From positions 1 to 6,534 of the forward strand of contig JBGPFD010000193.1 of NCBI GenBank assembly GCA_041483175.1: DNA of 6,534 nt. Direction: 5' to 3'. The position numbers and the translations under genes are program-made. Below the pieces are notes generated by a model, which was given only the letters and a program-made list of their open reading frames with translations, searched no databases and was not told the origin of the DNA. The stretch is from Gp7-AA10 sp041483175 (lineage in GTDB: Bacteria > Acidobacteriota > Thermoanaerobaculia > Gp7-AA8). Below are positions 1 through 5,813 of this stretch, one piece after another; within the stretch, counting starts at the first letter, position 1, and each line of letters begins with the position of its first letter.

Positions 1-1
1 C

Positions 2-163
2 GAAGGGAAAGCGCCGTTCGGCGCCGAATCGCTGCGAAAGATCGGCGAGCTGAGGACGGTTTACGGCCTCGATCTCGACGCCTCCGCTTCACACCAGCTC
101 ACGGAGCGAGGGAATCCCTCCCCGCGAAAAACGGCGAAACGCGAAGGGCGACGTGACCGTTGA
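2..163 (+). CDS. C-terminal fragment of an unidentified protein (5' partial)
   Basis: An open frame enters from the left edge of the window and stops at TGA 161-163, giving the last 53 residues of a protein. The first half is mixed hydrophobic and charged and could be a folded helix (it contains APFGAESLRKIGELRTVYGL). The last ~20 residues are basic and Ser/Pro-rich (RKTAKREGRRDR), as in a disordered tail. I do not recognise the family and no catalytic motif is visible. The next gene begins 21 bp downstream on the same strand, so the two may be co-transcribed. A second frame is also open over most of this stretch, but its translation is arginine-rich and looks like a shadow. The choice of frame rests on amino-acid composition only. 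Confidence 0.42.
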   Translation, partial: EGKAPFGAESLRKIGELRTVYGLDLDASASHQLTERGNPSPRKTAKREGRRDR

Positions 164-184
164 TCTGCTGGCCAGAGCGACCGC

Positions 185-661
185 ATGACGGCAGGCGCAG
201 CACGCATGAACGACGCGGATTTCATCCCCGAATTCGAGCGGTGCGCGCTGCCTGAGAATTCATTCAGGCATGCAGATCACATCCGGCTGGCGTGGCTCTA
301 TCTCCGGGATTTGCCACCGCTCGAGGCGCTCAGCCGTTTCACGTCGGGTCTGCGGCGGTATGCCGCCTCCCTTGGCAAGGCCAGTCGGTACCACGAAACG
401 ATCACCTGGGCCTATCTGCTTCTGATTCACGAACGAATGCGCCGCGATCCCGATGCCTCATGGATCGAATTCGCCGGCCGGAACGCGGACCTCCTCGCCT
501 GGAGGCCTTCGATTCTCGACGCGTATTACCGTTCCGGCACGCTGGAGTCCGAGCTGGCCCGCAGCACGTTCGTGCTTCCCGACAGGCTGGAAGTCACTTC
601 TTGTGGATGCCCATCTGCTGCAGGCGACTGCGGGCCTGCTGGTTCTCGGCCTGGATCTTGA
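185..661 (+). CDS. Small uncharacterised protein with conserved His motifs and an overprinted C-terminus
   Basis: This encodes 158 aa from ATG 185, or 151 aa from ATG 206. Neither start has a clear Shine-Dalgarno sequence, so the start is uncertain. The body resembles a widespread family of roughly 140-aa hypothetical proteins that I know only by sequence pattern: a FRHADHIRLAWLYL segment (residues 28-41), an Arg-rich helix, then YHETITWAYLLLIHERM (69-85) and a closing ARSTFVLPD (125-133). H29, H32, H70 and E71 look like conserved polar positions and could bind a ligand or metal, but that is a guess. It appears soluble, with no signal peptide or membrane segment. Family members, as I recall them, end soon after the LPD motif. 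Here the frame continues about 25 residues into the antisense of the convergent gene, giving a Cys/Gly/Pro/Ser-rich tail (137-158) that looks non-native. Function is unknown. Confidence 0.75.
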   Translation: MTAGAARMNDADFIPEFERCALPENSFRHADHIRLAWLYLRDLPPLEALSRFTSGLRRYAASLGKASRYHETITWAYLLLIHERMRRDPDASWIEFAGRNADLLAWRPSILDAYYRSGTLESELARSTFVLPDRLEVTSCGCPSAAGDCGPAGSRPGS

Positions 662-2039
662 GGACGTCCTCGTAGCACGACTGCGCCCGTGAGGCGAGCC
701 CTTCGCTCTTGTACAGATCGCCGAGGGAGATGAGAGCGTCGGCGTGGTTGGGGTCGATGGAGAGCGTGCGCTGGTAACTCTCGGCCGCGTCGCGCCGCCA
801 CTTCGGGTTGCGCTCCTGACATTGCCCGAGGAGGTACCACGCGGCGGCGTGATCGGGAGCGAACTCGACCGCCTGCCGCAGCAGCACGATCGCGCCGTAA
901 TAATCTGCGTTCGCGCTGAGTTCCGTCGCCTTGTTGAAGTTCTGTTCGGCAATGACGCGCTGCGCCAGCCGTTTCTCCATCTCGCCCGGCATGCGTCCCG
1001 ATTGCTGCTGCATCAGTTTGTCGTAAGCCTGGCGGCGCACCGCATCGCGCAGGACGAGCGTGGCCTCGTCGATGCGTCGGTTGATGGCCTGCACGGCCTC
1101 GCGCACGATCGGCGGATAGGTCGCCGGGTCGAAGCGTTTCTTGATCTCCTCGGAGGCGTTGATGATCTGCGCGCGCGATGCCGCCCGCGGAGCGTCGAGG
1201 ACCTGATAGTGATCCATTGTTGCGAGCTGCCGCGAGAATCCCACCGCGCGCAGCGAGCGCTGATCGCTGGAGCCGATCGCCGCGAGCAATTCTAGATCGC
1301 GCTGCATGTCCGCGGCGTTTATCTCCGGCGCCGCTTCCGTTGCCGGGTCGACGATGGCGAACAGGCCGAGGGCCATCATGGCGATGACCACTTTGGCGGC
1401 GGTGACCGAGTCGGTGGCGAAATGCTTGAGAAAAACCTCCATGGTCTGCCGTTCGCGAAGGGACGCGGCGATGCGCCGCTCCGCTTCGGTCAGCGGAATG
1501 CCTTCGATGTGCAGACGCGATTCGCGCGCCGGCGCCATCTCCCGTTTCAGATCACCAAGCGATCGGCGCAGGACCAGTCCGTTGGTGATCGAGCGGATGC
1601 CTTCCAGCACCAGCGTCTCCGGCGACAGCAGGAAGACGCGTTTTTCCGGCGCGAGGGCTGCGTCTTCGGTGAAGGCGGCCGTCCCTTCATCGAGCGAAAA
1701 GAGGGGAACGAACTGTGCGGTCAGCCACTCGCGCAACAGCGTCTGGCGCCACGAGAGTTCCAGCAGGCCGGATTCGTGAAATTTTGCCGCTGCGTCCGTC
1801 GGATCGTCGGTCGCCATCTTCGCGGCGGGTTCGGCTTGCAGGATGCCGCGCCGGACGAGGAAATCGCCGAGCGAATCTTCCGGCGCCGACGAGGTGATCA
1901 GGACCAGCTCGCCCTGCGACCAGTAGAGGACCTTCCGCAGTGGCGCCCGGACGATGGTCAGATAACCAGTCCTCCGGGATTGAAGGATTTCGCCAACGAT
2001 CACAGCGAAGGGTGTGATCTCGATCCGTTCCAGGCTCAC
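594..2039 (-). CDS. DUF4388 (PATAN)-J-like-TPR scaffold protein
   Basis: This encodes 481 aa from a GTG start (2039-2037), with a GAGGA Shine-Dalgarno (2053-2049) nine bases upstream. There is no signal peptide, so it is probably cytosolic. Domains in order: DUF4388, the PatA-N-terminus-like domain (about 8-70, including GEILQSRRTGYLTI and the LGDFLVRRGIL element); a region to ~170 that looks like the rest of this module; a winged-helix-like segment (about 180-231, PLTEAERRIAASL then MALGLFAIVDP); a J-domain-like segment (276-341, DHYQVLDAPRAASRAQI then the end motif RRQAYDKL); and three TPRs (about 364-397, 398-432, 433-466). The HPD triad that J domains use to stimulate DnaK is absent; its place holds RFDPATYP (302-309). 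DUF4388 proteins are often tied to two-component signalling or gliding-type regulation, so a protein-protein scaffold role is plausible, but the partner is unknown. It is transcribed divergently from the TPR-lolB-ispE operon, and its 3' end overlaps the convergent small gene by 68 bp. Confidence 0.9.
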   Translation of the reverse strand: MSLERIEITPFAVIVGEILQSRRTGYLTIVRAPLRKVLYWSQGELVLITSSAPEDSLGDFLVRRGILQAEPAAKMATDDPTDAAAKFHESGLLELSWRQTLLREWLTAQFVPLFSLDEGTAAFTEDAALAPEKRVFLLSPETLVLEGIRSITNGLVLRRSLGDLKREMAPARESRLHIEGIPLTEAERRIAASLRERQTMEVFLKHFATDSVTAAKVVIAMMALGLFAIVDPATEAAPEINAADMQRDLELLAAIGSSDQRSLRAVGFSRQLATMDHYQVLDAPRAASRAQIINASEEIKKRFDPATYPPIVREAVQAINRRIDEATLVLRDAVRRQAYDKLMQQQSGRMPGEMEKRLAQRVIAEQNFNKATELSANADYYGAIVLLRQAVEFAPDHAAAWYLLGQCQERNPKWRRDAAESYQRTLSIDPNHADALISLGDLYKSEGLASRAQSCYEDVLKIQAENQQARSRLQQMGIHKK

Positions 2040-2048
2040 GCGGCGAAG

Positions 2049-2091
2049 TCCTCTATCGCGGAGCTTTTAGCACACTTCCATGTGCTTTGAA
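2049..2091 (-). promoter_or_regulatory. Candidate promoter and RBS of the DUF4388 gene, with a palindrome in the spacer
   Basis: Read on the minus strand, a -35-like TTCAAA (2091-2086) is followed after 16 bp by TAAAAG (2069-2064). TAAAAG is preceded by TG one base upstream, as in an extended -10. Each hexamer matches the sigma70 consensus at 4 of 6 positions. The spacer and its edges contain the inverted repeat AGCACA / TGTGCT (2069-2074 and 2081-2086) around a 6-nt centre, which could be an operator. A start near 2057 would leave a leader of about 18 nt carrying the GAGGA ribosome binding site. This is inferred from consensus matching only. Confidence 0.35.
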
Positions 2092-2211
2092 GCCATTCGG
2101 AGGGGCAATGGCACGAAATGGGCTCCTGCAACAGTCGTCGAAGTTGCGCGGCGCGGCCCGCGGCGGTGCAATGTGCTCCACCCGCGGCGTGTTCAAATTC
2201 CGGGTGATACC
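2092..2211. promoter_or_regulatory. Divergent intergenic region upstream of the TPR operon
   Basis: The frame of the downstream TPR gene stays open back to position 2080, but the translation there is Arg/Pro/Gly-rich and sits in front of an obvious signal peptide, so this stretch is read as non-coding. It must hold the promoter of the central operon. I see only a weak candidate: TTGCGC (2144-2149), a 17-bp gap, then TGCAAT (2167-2172). At the right end, GGTGAT (2203-2208) matches the 3' part of the anti-Shine-Dalgarno complement and lies three bases before ATG 2212. Confidence 0.4.
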
Positions 2212-4119
2212 ATGCGGACAATGAAGAAGTTGCTCCTCGTGCTCGTCGCGTGCACGTTCAGTACCGCGGCGCTGGCGCAGGAGTTCTCGGACGACCCCTA
2301 TCAATTCATTCTGGCGAAGCTCGCGGCGCAGGATGGCCGCTTTGACGAGGCGCTGTCGCGCATGGACAAAGTAGTCGCCCGTCATCCCGAGAATTCCATC
2401 CTGGCGTTCGAGCGCGCCATGATCCTGATCGATGCCTCACGTCCCGACGCTGCCGAAGCGGCGCTGCGGACGGTGGTCACGTCCCATCCCGACTTCTACG
2501 ACGCCCAGCGGGTTCTCGGGCGTTTACTGCTCGACCGCGCCGGAAGCGATCGGGCAAAAGTAGACCAGGCGCTCACGCATCTGCAGGCGGCGTTCAACCT
2601 CGATCCTGACGACATCGGCACCGGCATGGCCGTGGCCCAGATCCTTTTGTCGACCAATCGGACCGCGGAAGCGGAAAAGGTCCTGGCGCAGTTGCTTGAA
2701 CGTGCTCCCGATCAGCGCGCGCTCAACTACACGTACGCGCAGGTGCTGACCAAGCTGGGGCGGGGCGATGAGTCGCGGCAGTACCTCGAACGCGCCGTGG
2801 AAGTGGACCCGACGTTCGGGCCGGCGATTCTGCAGCTCATCGACATCTACCAGAAGCAGAACGAGTGGGCGAAGGCTGCCGAGCTGATCCAGCCGCTGAT
2901 CAACGACGACCCGATAAATCTCGATCTGCAGCGGCAGAAGGCGTTTTTCTATCTCCGCGCTGGACTGCCCGACAAGGCGCGCGCCGCCTTCAAATCACTC
3001 GTCGAGGCGGACCCGAAGGACACCCGCTCGCAGTTCTATCTCGCCGAGGCGCTCAACGATCTGGAACAGTACGAGGAAGCGGACAAGATCTACCGCTCGC
3101 TGCTGACCAAGACTCCGGACGATCCTGATCTGCTGGCAAGCTACGGCTTGAGCCGGATCGGCCAGCGCAAGCTGGATGACGCGGCCGCGACGTTCCAGTC
3201 GCTTCTGGCGATTCAGGACCTTCCCGACAACCTGCAGGTCCTCGCGAGAACGCAACTGGCGTACATCGAGCTGCAGAAAGGGAATTACGCAGGCGCGCTC
3301 GACGCCGCCCACCCGGTTCTCGTTTTTCGCGACAAGCCGAATGCCCAGGCGATCAACATCGCTCTCGACGCGCTGAAAAAGCAGAAGCGTTACAGCGACG
3401 CAATCGCGTTGCTGCAGCCGCTGGTCGACAACTTCGCCAGCGATCCATTCGTCAACGCCCGATACATCGAGATGCTCGTCCGCAGCGGGGCGACGGATCG
3501 CGCGCGCGACGCCGCGGCGACGCAGGCGAAATTCGGTACGAAGAACACCATCGCCACCGCCGAAGCGTACATGCAGACGGAGCAGTACGCGCCGGCGATC
3601 GCCATGCTGCGCGATGCGCTCAAGAGCCGGCCTGACGAGCTCGACCTGCAGTTCGAGCTCGGTTCCGCGTTCGAGCGCTCCGGCGACAAGCGATCGGCGG
3701 AGCTGGCGTTCCAGCAGATCCTCGACAAACATCCGGAGCATGCGGCAACGCTCAACTACCTCGGATACATGTGGGCCGAGAGCGGCACGAATCTCGATCG
3801 CGCCTGCGAGATGCTGACGCGCGCGGTGAAGCAGGAGCCGCGAAATGGCGCCTATGTCGACTCCCTCGGGTGGGTCTACTACCAGCAGGGGAAGCTCGAC
3901 CTCGCGGAGAAGTACCTCACCGACGCCACCCGGCTCCTTCCTCGCGATGCCACTGTGCACGAACACCTCGGCGACGTGTTCGCCAAGCGCGGCGATCTCC
4001 ATCGCGCCCTCGATCTCTATCGCGCCGCGCTGACACTCGAACCCCAGCCCAAGGATGAAGCGAAGCTGCGCCTGAAGATCGCGGAAATGGAACGGCAGCA
4101 GGCTGCGGTCCAGCGGTAG
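2212..4119 (+). CDS. Secreted superhelical TPR protein (PA4667-like) upstream of lolB
   Basis: This encodes 635 aa. ATG 2212 is chosen because GGTGAT lies just upstream and a signal peptide follows at once: MRTMKK, a hydrophobic LLLVLVA core, then ALA|Q at residues 20-23. Upstream in-frame codons (from 2080) give a non-signal-like extension; ATG 2221 is an alternative. L11-V12-A13-C14 also fits a lipobox, so lipidation at C14 cannot be excluded, although the hydrophobic core before it is short. The mature part is almost entirely consecutive ~34-residue TPRs (I judge 14-16), ending in a helix rich in Gln/Glu. The C-terminal stretch NYLGYMWAES (from 515), then GAYVDSLGWVYYQQGKLDLAEKYL (two parts, from 546) and a HEHLGDVFAKRGD repeat, is the pattern I associate with the periplasmic TPR proteins encoded before lolB-ispE in Pseudomonas. 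It probably scaffolds an envelope complex; the partner is unknown. First gene of the central operon. Confidence 0.92.
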   Translation: MRTMKKLLLVLVACTFSTAALAQEFSDDPYQFILAKLAAQDGRFDEALSRMDKVVARHPENSILAFERAMILIDASRPDAAEAALRTVVTSHPDFYDAQRVLGRLLLDRAGSDRAKVDQALTHLQAAFNLDPDDIGTGMAVAQILLSTNRTAEAEKVLAQLLERAPDQRALNYTYAQVLTKLGRGDESRQYLERAVEVDPTFGPAILQLIDIYQKQNEWAKAAELIQPLINDDPINLDLQRQKAFFYLRAGLPDKARAAFKSLVEADPKDTRSQFYLAEALNDLEQYEEADKIYRSLLTKTPDDPDLLASYGLSRIGQRKLDDAAATFQSLLAIQDLPDNLQVLARTQLAYIELQKGNYAGALDAAHPVLVFRDKPNAQAINIALDALKKQKRYSDAIALLQPLVDNFASDPFVNARYIEMLVRSGATDRARDAAATQAKFGTKNTIATAEAYMQTEQYAPAIAMLRDALKSRPDELDLQFELGSAFERSGDKRSAELAFQQILDKHPEHAATLNYLGYMWAESGTNLDRACEMLTRAVKQEPRNGAYVDSLGWVYYQQGKLDLAEKYLTDATRLLPRDATVHEHLGDVFAKRGDLHRALDLYRAALTLEPQPKDEAKLRLKIAEMERQQAAVQR

Positions 4120-4156
4120 GGCGCCATCCTGAGTGCAGCGAAGGATCTCAACGTGT
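4120..4156. repeat. Short dispersed repeat-like sequence after the TPR gene
   Basis: The segment CATCCTGAGTGCAGCGAAGG followed by ATCTCAACGTG (from 4125) closely resembles a short sequence I recall being scattered in intergenic regions of many GC-rich genomes (CATCCTGAGCGCAGCGAAGG-type). It has a small dyad, ATCCT (4126-4130) and AGGAT (4142-4146). Its AAGGA (4141-4145) lies seven bases before the GTG at 4153, so it could serve as the ribosome binding site of the next frame. Repeat status rests on memory, because only one copy is present in this window. Confidence 0.45.
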
Positions 4157-4968
4157 CTATGCTGCTTCTAAGGACACGACCCCTCATCCGCCCTTCGGGC
4201 ACCTTCTCCCCGCAAGCGGGGCGAAGGATGTTCGAGTCCCCTCGCCCCGCGCAGCGGGGAGAGGGTGGCGCGAAGCGCCGGGTAAGGGGTCGTGCCCTTA
4301 TCTCGTCATCTGCGGGCGTCATCATTCTCTCGCTCGCCGTCGTCTCCTGCCGCACTGCCCGCCCTCCCGCCGGGGAGGAGCTCGCGCCGGTCACGGCATC
4401 ATCTCCCGCCGAAGCTGCACAGCAGCTCGCGGCGCGGCGATCGCAATTCGAGGGTGAGCGCAGCCTGGTGCGCCTCCGAATCCCCTCGTCTCGCATGAAT
4501 ATCTCTGCGCGTGGACAACTGCAGGTGGACCGCGCCGGCCGCATGCTGTTGACGATCTACACGCCGCTCGGCACGACCGCGGCGCGGCTGTACGCCGAGG
4601 GCGACGAAATCACTTTCCTGAACGATCTCCAGTCGAACGCGTGGCGTGGGAAAGCGGCCGACTTCGCCGGCAGTCTCGGCCTGTTCGGGACTGCTCTCCC
4701 GACCGAATCGGTAGCCATGCTCCTTGTCGGGCTTCCACCGGCCGGTCTCGACTCGATTTCGTATGCGGCGACGGGAATCGCCGAAGTTCGCCTGCCGAAC
4801 GCGGTGGTCACCTATGACCCGCCGGTCTATCCGCCGAAGACGATCCGCATCGATCGCGACGGGCGGCACGTCGACGTCGAGCATCTCGAGAGTTACGCCG
4901 ATCCCGAATCGCTGCAACGGCCGGAGATCCCAGACAGCTATCGCTGCTGCGTTCTGCCGCGGTTATGA
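4153..4968 (+). CDS. lolB: LolB-like outer-membrane lipoprotein (DUF4292/LolB fold)
   Basis: This encodes 271 aa from GTG 4153. A hydrophobic segment ISSSAGVIILSLAVVS ends in the lipobox V-V-S-C with C66, predicting a lipid-anchored protein. LolB receives lipoproteins from LolA and inserts them into the outer membrane. The mature domain shows the expected order: FEGERSLVRLRI (about 97-108), a strand-rich LQVDRAGRMLLTIYTPLG with the PLG motif, LYAEGDEITFL, then LPTESVAMLLVGLPP. Synteny with a TPR gene upstream and ispE downstream supports the call. The start is problematic: no ATG, GTG or TTG lies in frame between 4231 and the lipobox. The start must be GTG 4153 (AAGGA seven bases upstream, very long n-region), ATG 4159, or ATG 4228 (in the repeat loop, 40-residue signal peptide, poorly spaced RBS). 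All lie in or just before repeat sequence. LolB is best known from Proteobacteria, so 'LolB-like' is the safer name. Confidence 0.82.
   Translation: MSMLLLRTRPLIRPSGTFSPQAGRRMFESPRPAQRGEGGAKRRVRGRALISSSAGVIILSLAVVSCRTARPPAGEELAPVTASSPAEAAQQLAARRSQFEGERSLVRLRIPSSRMNISARGQLQVDRAGRMLLTIYTPLGTTAARLYAEGDEITFLNDLQSNAWRGKAADFAGSLGLFGTALPTESVAMLLVGLPPAGLDSISYAATGIAEVRLPNAVVTYDPPVYPPKTIRIDRDGRHVDVEHLESYADPESLQRPEIPDSYRCCVLPRL
4169..4300. repeat. Long imperfect palindromic (REP/MITE-like) element at the lolB start
   Basis: The left arm (4169-4227, beginning TAAGGACACGACCCCT) and the reverse complement of the right arm (4300-~4240, beginning TAAGGGCACGACCCCT) align over about 60 bases with few mismatches and two one-base gaps. 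Each arm carries two small hairpins of its own: GCCC-TTC-GGGC (4190-4200) and CCCCGC-AA-GCGGGG (4208-4221) on the left, CCCCGC-GCA-GCGGGG (4245-4259) and GGCGC-GAA-GCGCC (4267-4279) on the right. The centre is near 4234. The sequence resembles a palindromic repeat I recall from several GC-rich genomes. No transposase is present. It lies between the TPR gene and the lipoprotein signal peptide and is read through in the lipoprotein frame. Confidence 0.8.
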
Positions 4969-4970
4969 TC

Positions 4971-4992
4971 CGCGGCGATGCACGTCGCCGCG
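4971..4992 (+). promoter_or_regulatory. Hairpin covering the ispE start codon
   Basis: A perfect 8-bp stem, CGCGGCGA (4971-4978) with TCGCCGCG (4985-4992), closes a 6-nt loop TGCACG. The ispE ATG (4978-4980) has its A in the stem and its TG in the loop. The stem begins two bases after the lolB stop codon (4966-4968). No Shine-Dalgarno sequence precedes ispE. The hairpin should hide the start until a ribosome finishing lolB melts it, which suggests translational coupling. The structure is read directly; the function is inferred. Confidence 0.55.
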
Positions 4993-5757
4993 CACGCGAA
5001 GATCAACTGGGCCCTGCGCGTCACCGGCAAACGGCCGGACGGGTACCACGACATCGAGACGATCTTCCAGACCATTTCGCTACACGACGATCTCTCCCTC
5101 GATGACGCGAAGGAATTGTCGCTGACGTGTAGCGATCCGTCGATTCCCACCGACGAACGGAATCTGATCATTCGCGCTGCGAAGGCGATCGGAGTTACGG
5201 CGCGGATCCATCTCGAGAAGCGGATTCCAGCCGGTGGCGGGCTGGGGGGCGGATCGTCGGACGCGGCCGCGGTGCTCACGGCGTTCGGCCGGAAGGATCC
5301 GCGAGTCGCGCTTTCCCTCGGATCGGACGTGCCCTTTTTTCTGCAGGGCGGAACGGCGTACGCCACCGGACGAGGCGAGGTGCTCACGCCACTGCCGCGC
5401 GTCGCGCCCGTGCCGCTGCTGTTGCTGATTCCGGACGAGCGGGTGATGACGGCGGATGCGTACGCGATGCTGCGCCGCTTCTCGCCGCCCCTCGGCGTGG
5501 AGCGATACCGGTCGATGATCGCCGGGAATCTGCTGGACCAGGCCACGGAGCTGGTCAATGATTTCGAGGAGGCCATCTTCGTGGGGCTCCCCCAGCTCCG
5601 CGCGTTCAAGACCCGGCTCTACGAGGCGGGGGCGGCGTGGGCGGGGATGAGCGGATCGGGATCGACGATGGTGGGGGCCTTTCGCGGCCGGGCGGAACGC
5701 GATACGGCGCGGGGCCGTTTCGGCGATGTTCACACCATCGTTGCCGAAACGCTCTGA
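4978..5757 (+). CDS. ispE: 4-diphosphocytidyl-2-C-methyl-D-erythritol kinase (IspE)
   Basis: This 259-aa cytosolic GHMP-family kinase phosphorylates the 2-hydroxyl of CDP-methylerythritol with ATP, the fourth step of the MEP pathway to isopentenyl diphosphate. Three motifs are intact: AKINWALRVTGKRPDGYHDI (7-26, with the substrate-site Lys8), the glycine-rich ATP loop PAGGGLGGGSSDAA (84-97), and GMSGSGST (223-230). GSDVPFFLQGG (115-125) contains Asp117, equivalent to the catalytic aspartate of the family. The protein is short (E. coli IspE is 283 aa). The segment between the ATP loop and GSDVPFF is about nine residues shorter than in E. coli, with a charged turn (GRKDPR) where a helix is usual. 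ATG 4978 is nine bases after the lolB stop and is the only start that fits motif 1. It is the last gene of the central operon; no prs gene follows, unlike the common arrangement. Confidence 0.96.
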   Translation: MHVAAHAKINWALRVTGKRPDGYHDIETIFQTISLHDDLSLDDAKELSLTCSDPSIPTDERNLIIRAAKAIGVTARIHLEKRIPAGGGLGGGSSDAAAVLTAFGRKDPRVALSLGSDVPFFLQGGTAYATGRGEVLTPLPRVAPVPLLLLIPDERVMTADAYAMLRRFSPPLGVERYRSMIAGNLLDQATELVNDFEEAIFVGLPQLRAFKTRLYEAGAAWAGMSGSGSTMVGAFRGRAERDTARGRFGDVHTIVAETL

Positions 5758-5768
5758 TCGTTCACAGA

Positions 5769-5794
5769 TCAATAGTTGACTAATCAACTATTGA
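5769..5794. promoter_or_regulatory. Candidate MarR operator (perfect inverted repeat)
   Basis: The arms TCAATAGTTGA (5769-5779) and TCAACTATTGA (5784-5794) are exact reverse complements around CTAA. MarR dimers typically bind AT-rich palindromes of about 16-20 bp in front of their own gene, and this AT-rich island lies just before the marR-type gene in an otherwise GC-rich window. It contains the predicted -35 box, so occupancy would block RNA polymerase. No U-tract follows, so it is not a typical terminator for ispE. Confidence 0.72.
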
Positions 5795-5804
5795 GCGATA
5801 TTGT
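5776..5804 (+). promoter_or_regulatory. Predicted sigma70-type promoter of the marR-yceI operon
   Basis: TTGACT (5776-5781, 5 of 6 consensus positions) lies inside the inverted repeat. After 17 bp comes TATTGT (5799-5804, 4 of 6). A start about seven bases later, near 5811, would place the GTG start codon at 5814 only a few bases from the 5' end of the mRNA. This is a consensus-based prediction; no experimental start is known. Confidence 0.55.
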
Positions 5805-5813
5805 ATCGATCCC

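Noticed and set aside
250..267. Small dyad CCTGA...TCAGG around an EcoRI-like site
   Set aside because: It has only five-base arms, lies inside coding sequence and has no supporting context. Consistent with chance.
744..1295. Plus-strand open frames opposite the DUF4388-TPR gene (744-1295, also 1306-1779 and 1422-2090)
   Set aside because: They are antisense to a gene with clear DUF4388, J-like and TPR features, and their compositions are Arg/Ser-rich.
2080..2211. N-terminal extension of the TPR protein back to position 2080
   Set aside because: It would place 44 Arg/Gly/Pro-rich residues in front of a normal signal peptide, while GGTGAT supports a start at 2212.
2995..4002. Long minus-strand open frame (335 codons) opposite the TPR gene
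   Set aside because: It lies wholly antisense to a convincing TPR gene, its translation is Arg/Val/Leu-rich without a recognisable domain, and long antisense frames are expected in GC-rich genes.
4017..4544. Minus-strand open frame through the palindromic repeat
   Set aside because: It spans the end of the TPR gene, the repeat and the start of lolB. The open frame follows from the repeat's symmetry and GC content, and no domain is visible.
5769..5794. Inverted repeat as a terminator for ispE
   Set aside because: The stem is AT-rich and has no following T-run, and it contains a good -35 box before marR. An operator is the better reading.
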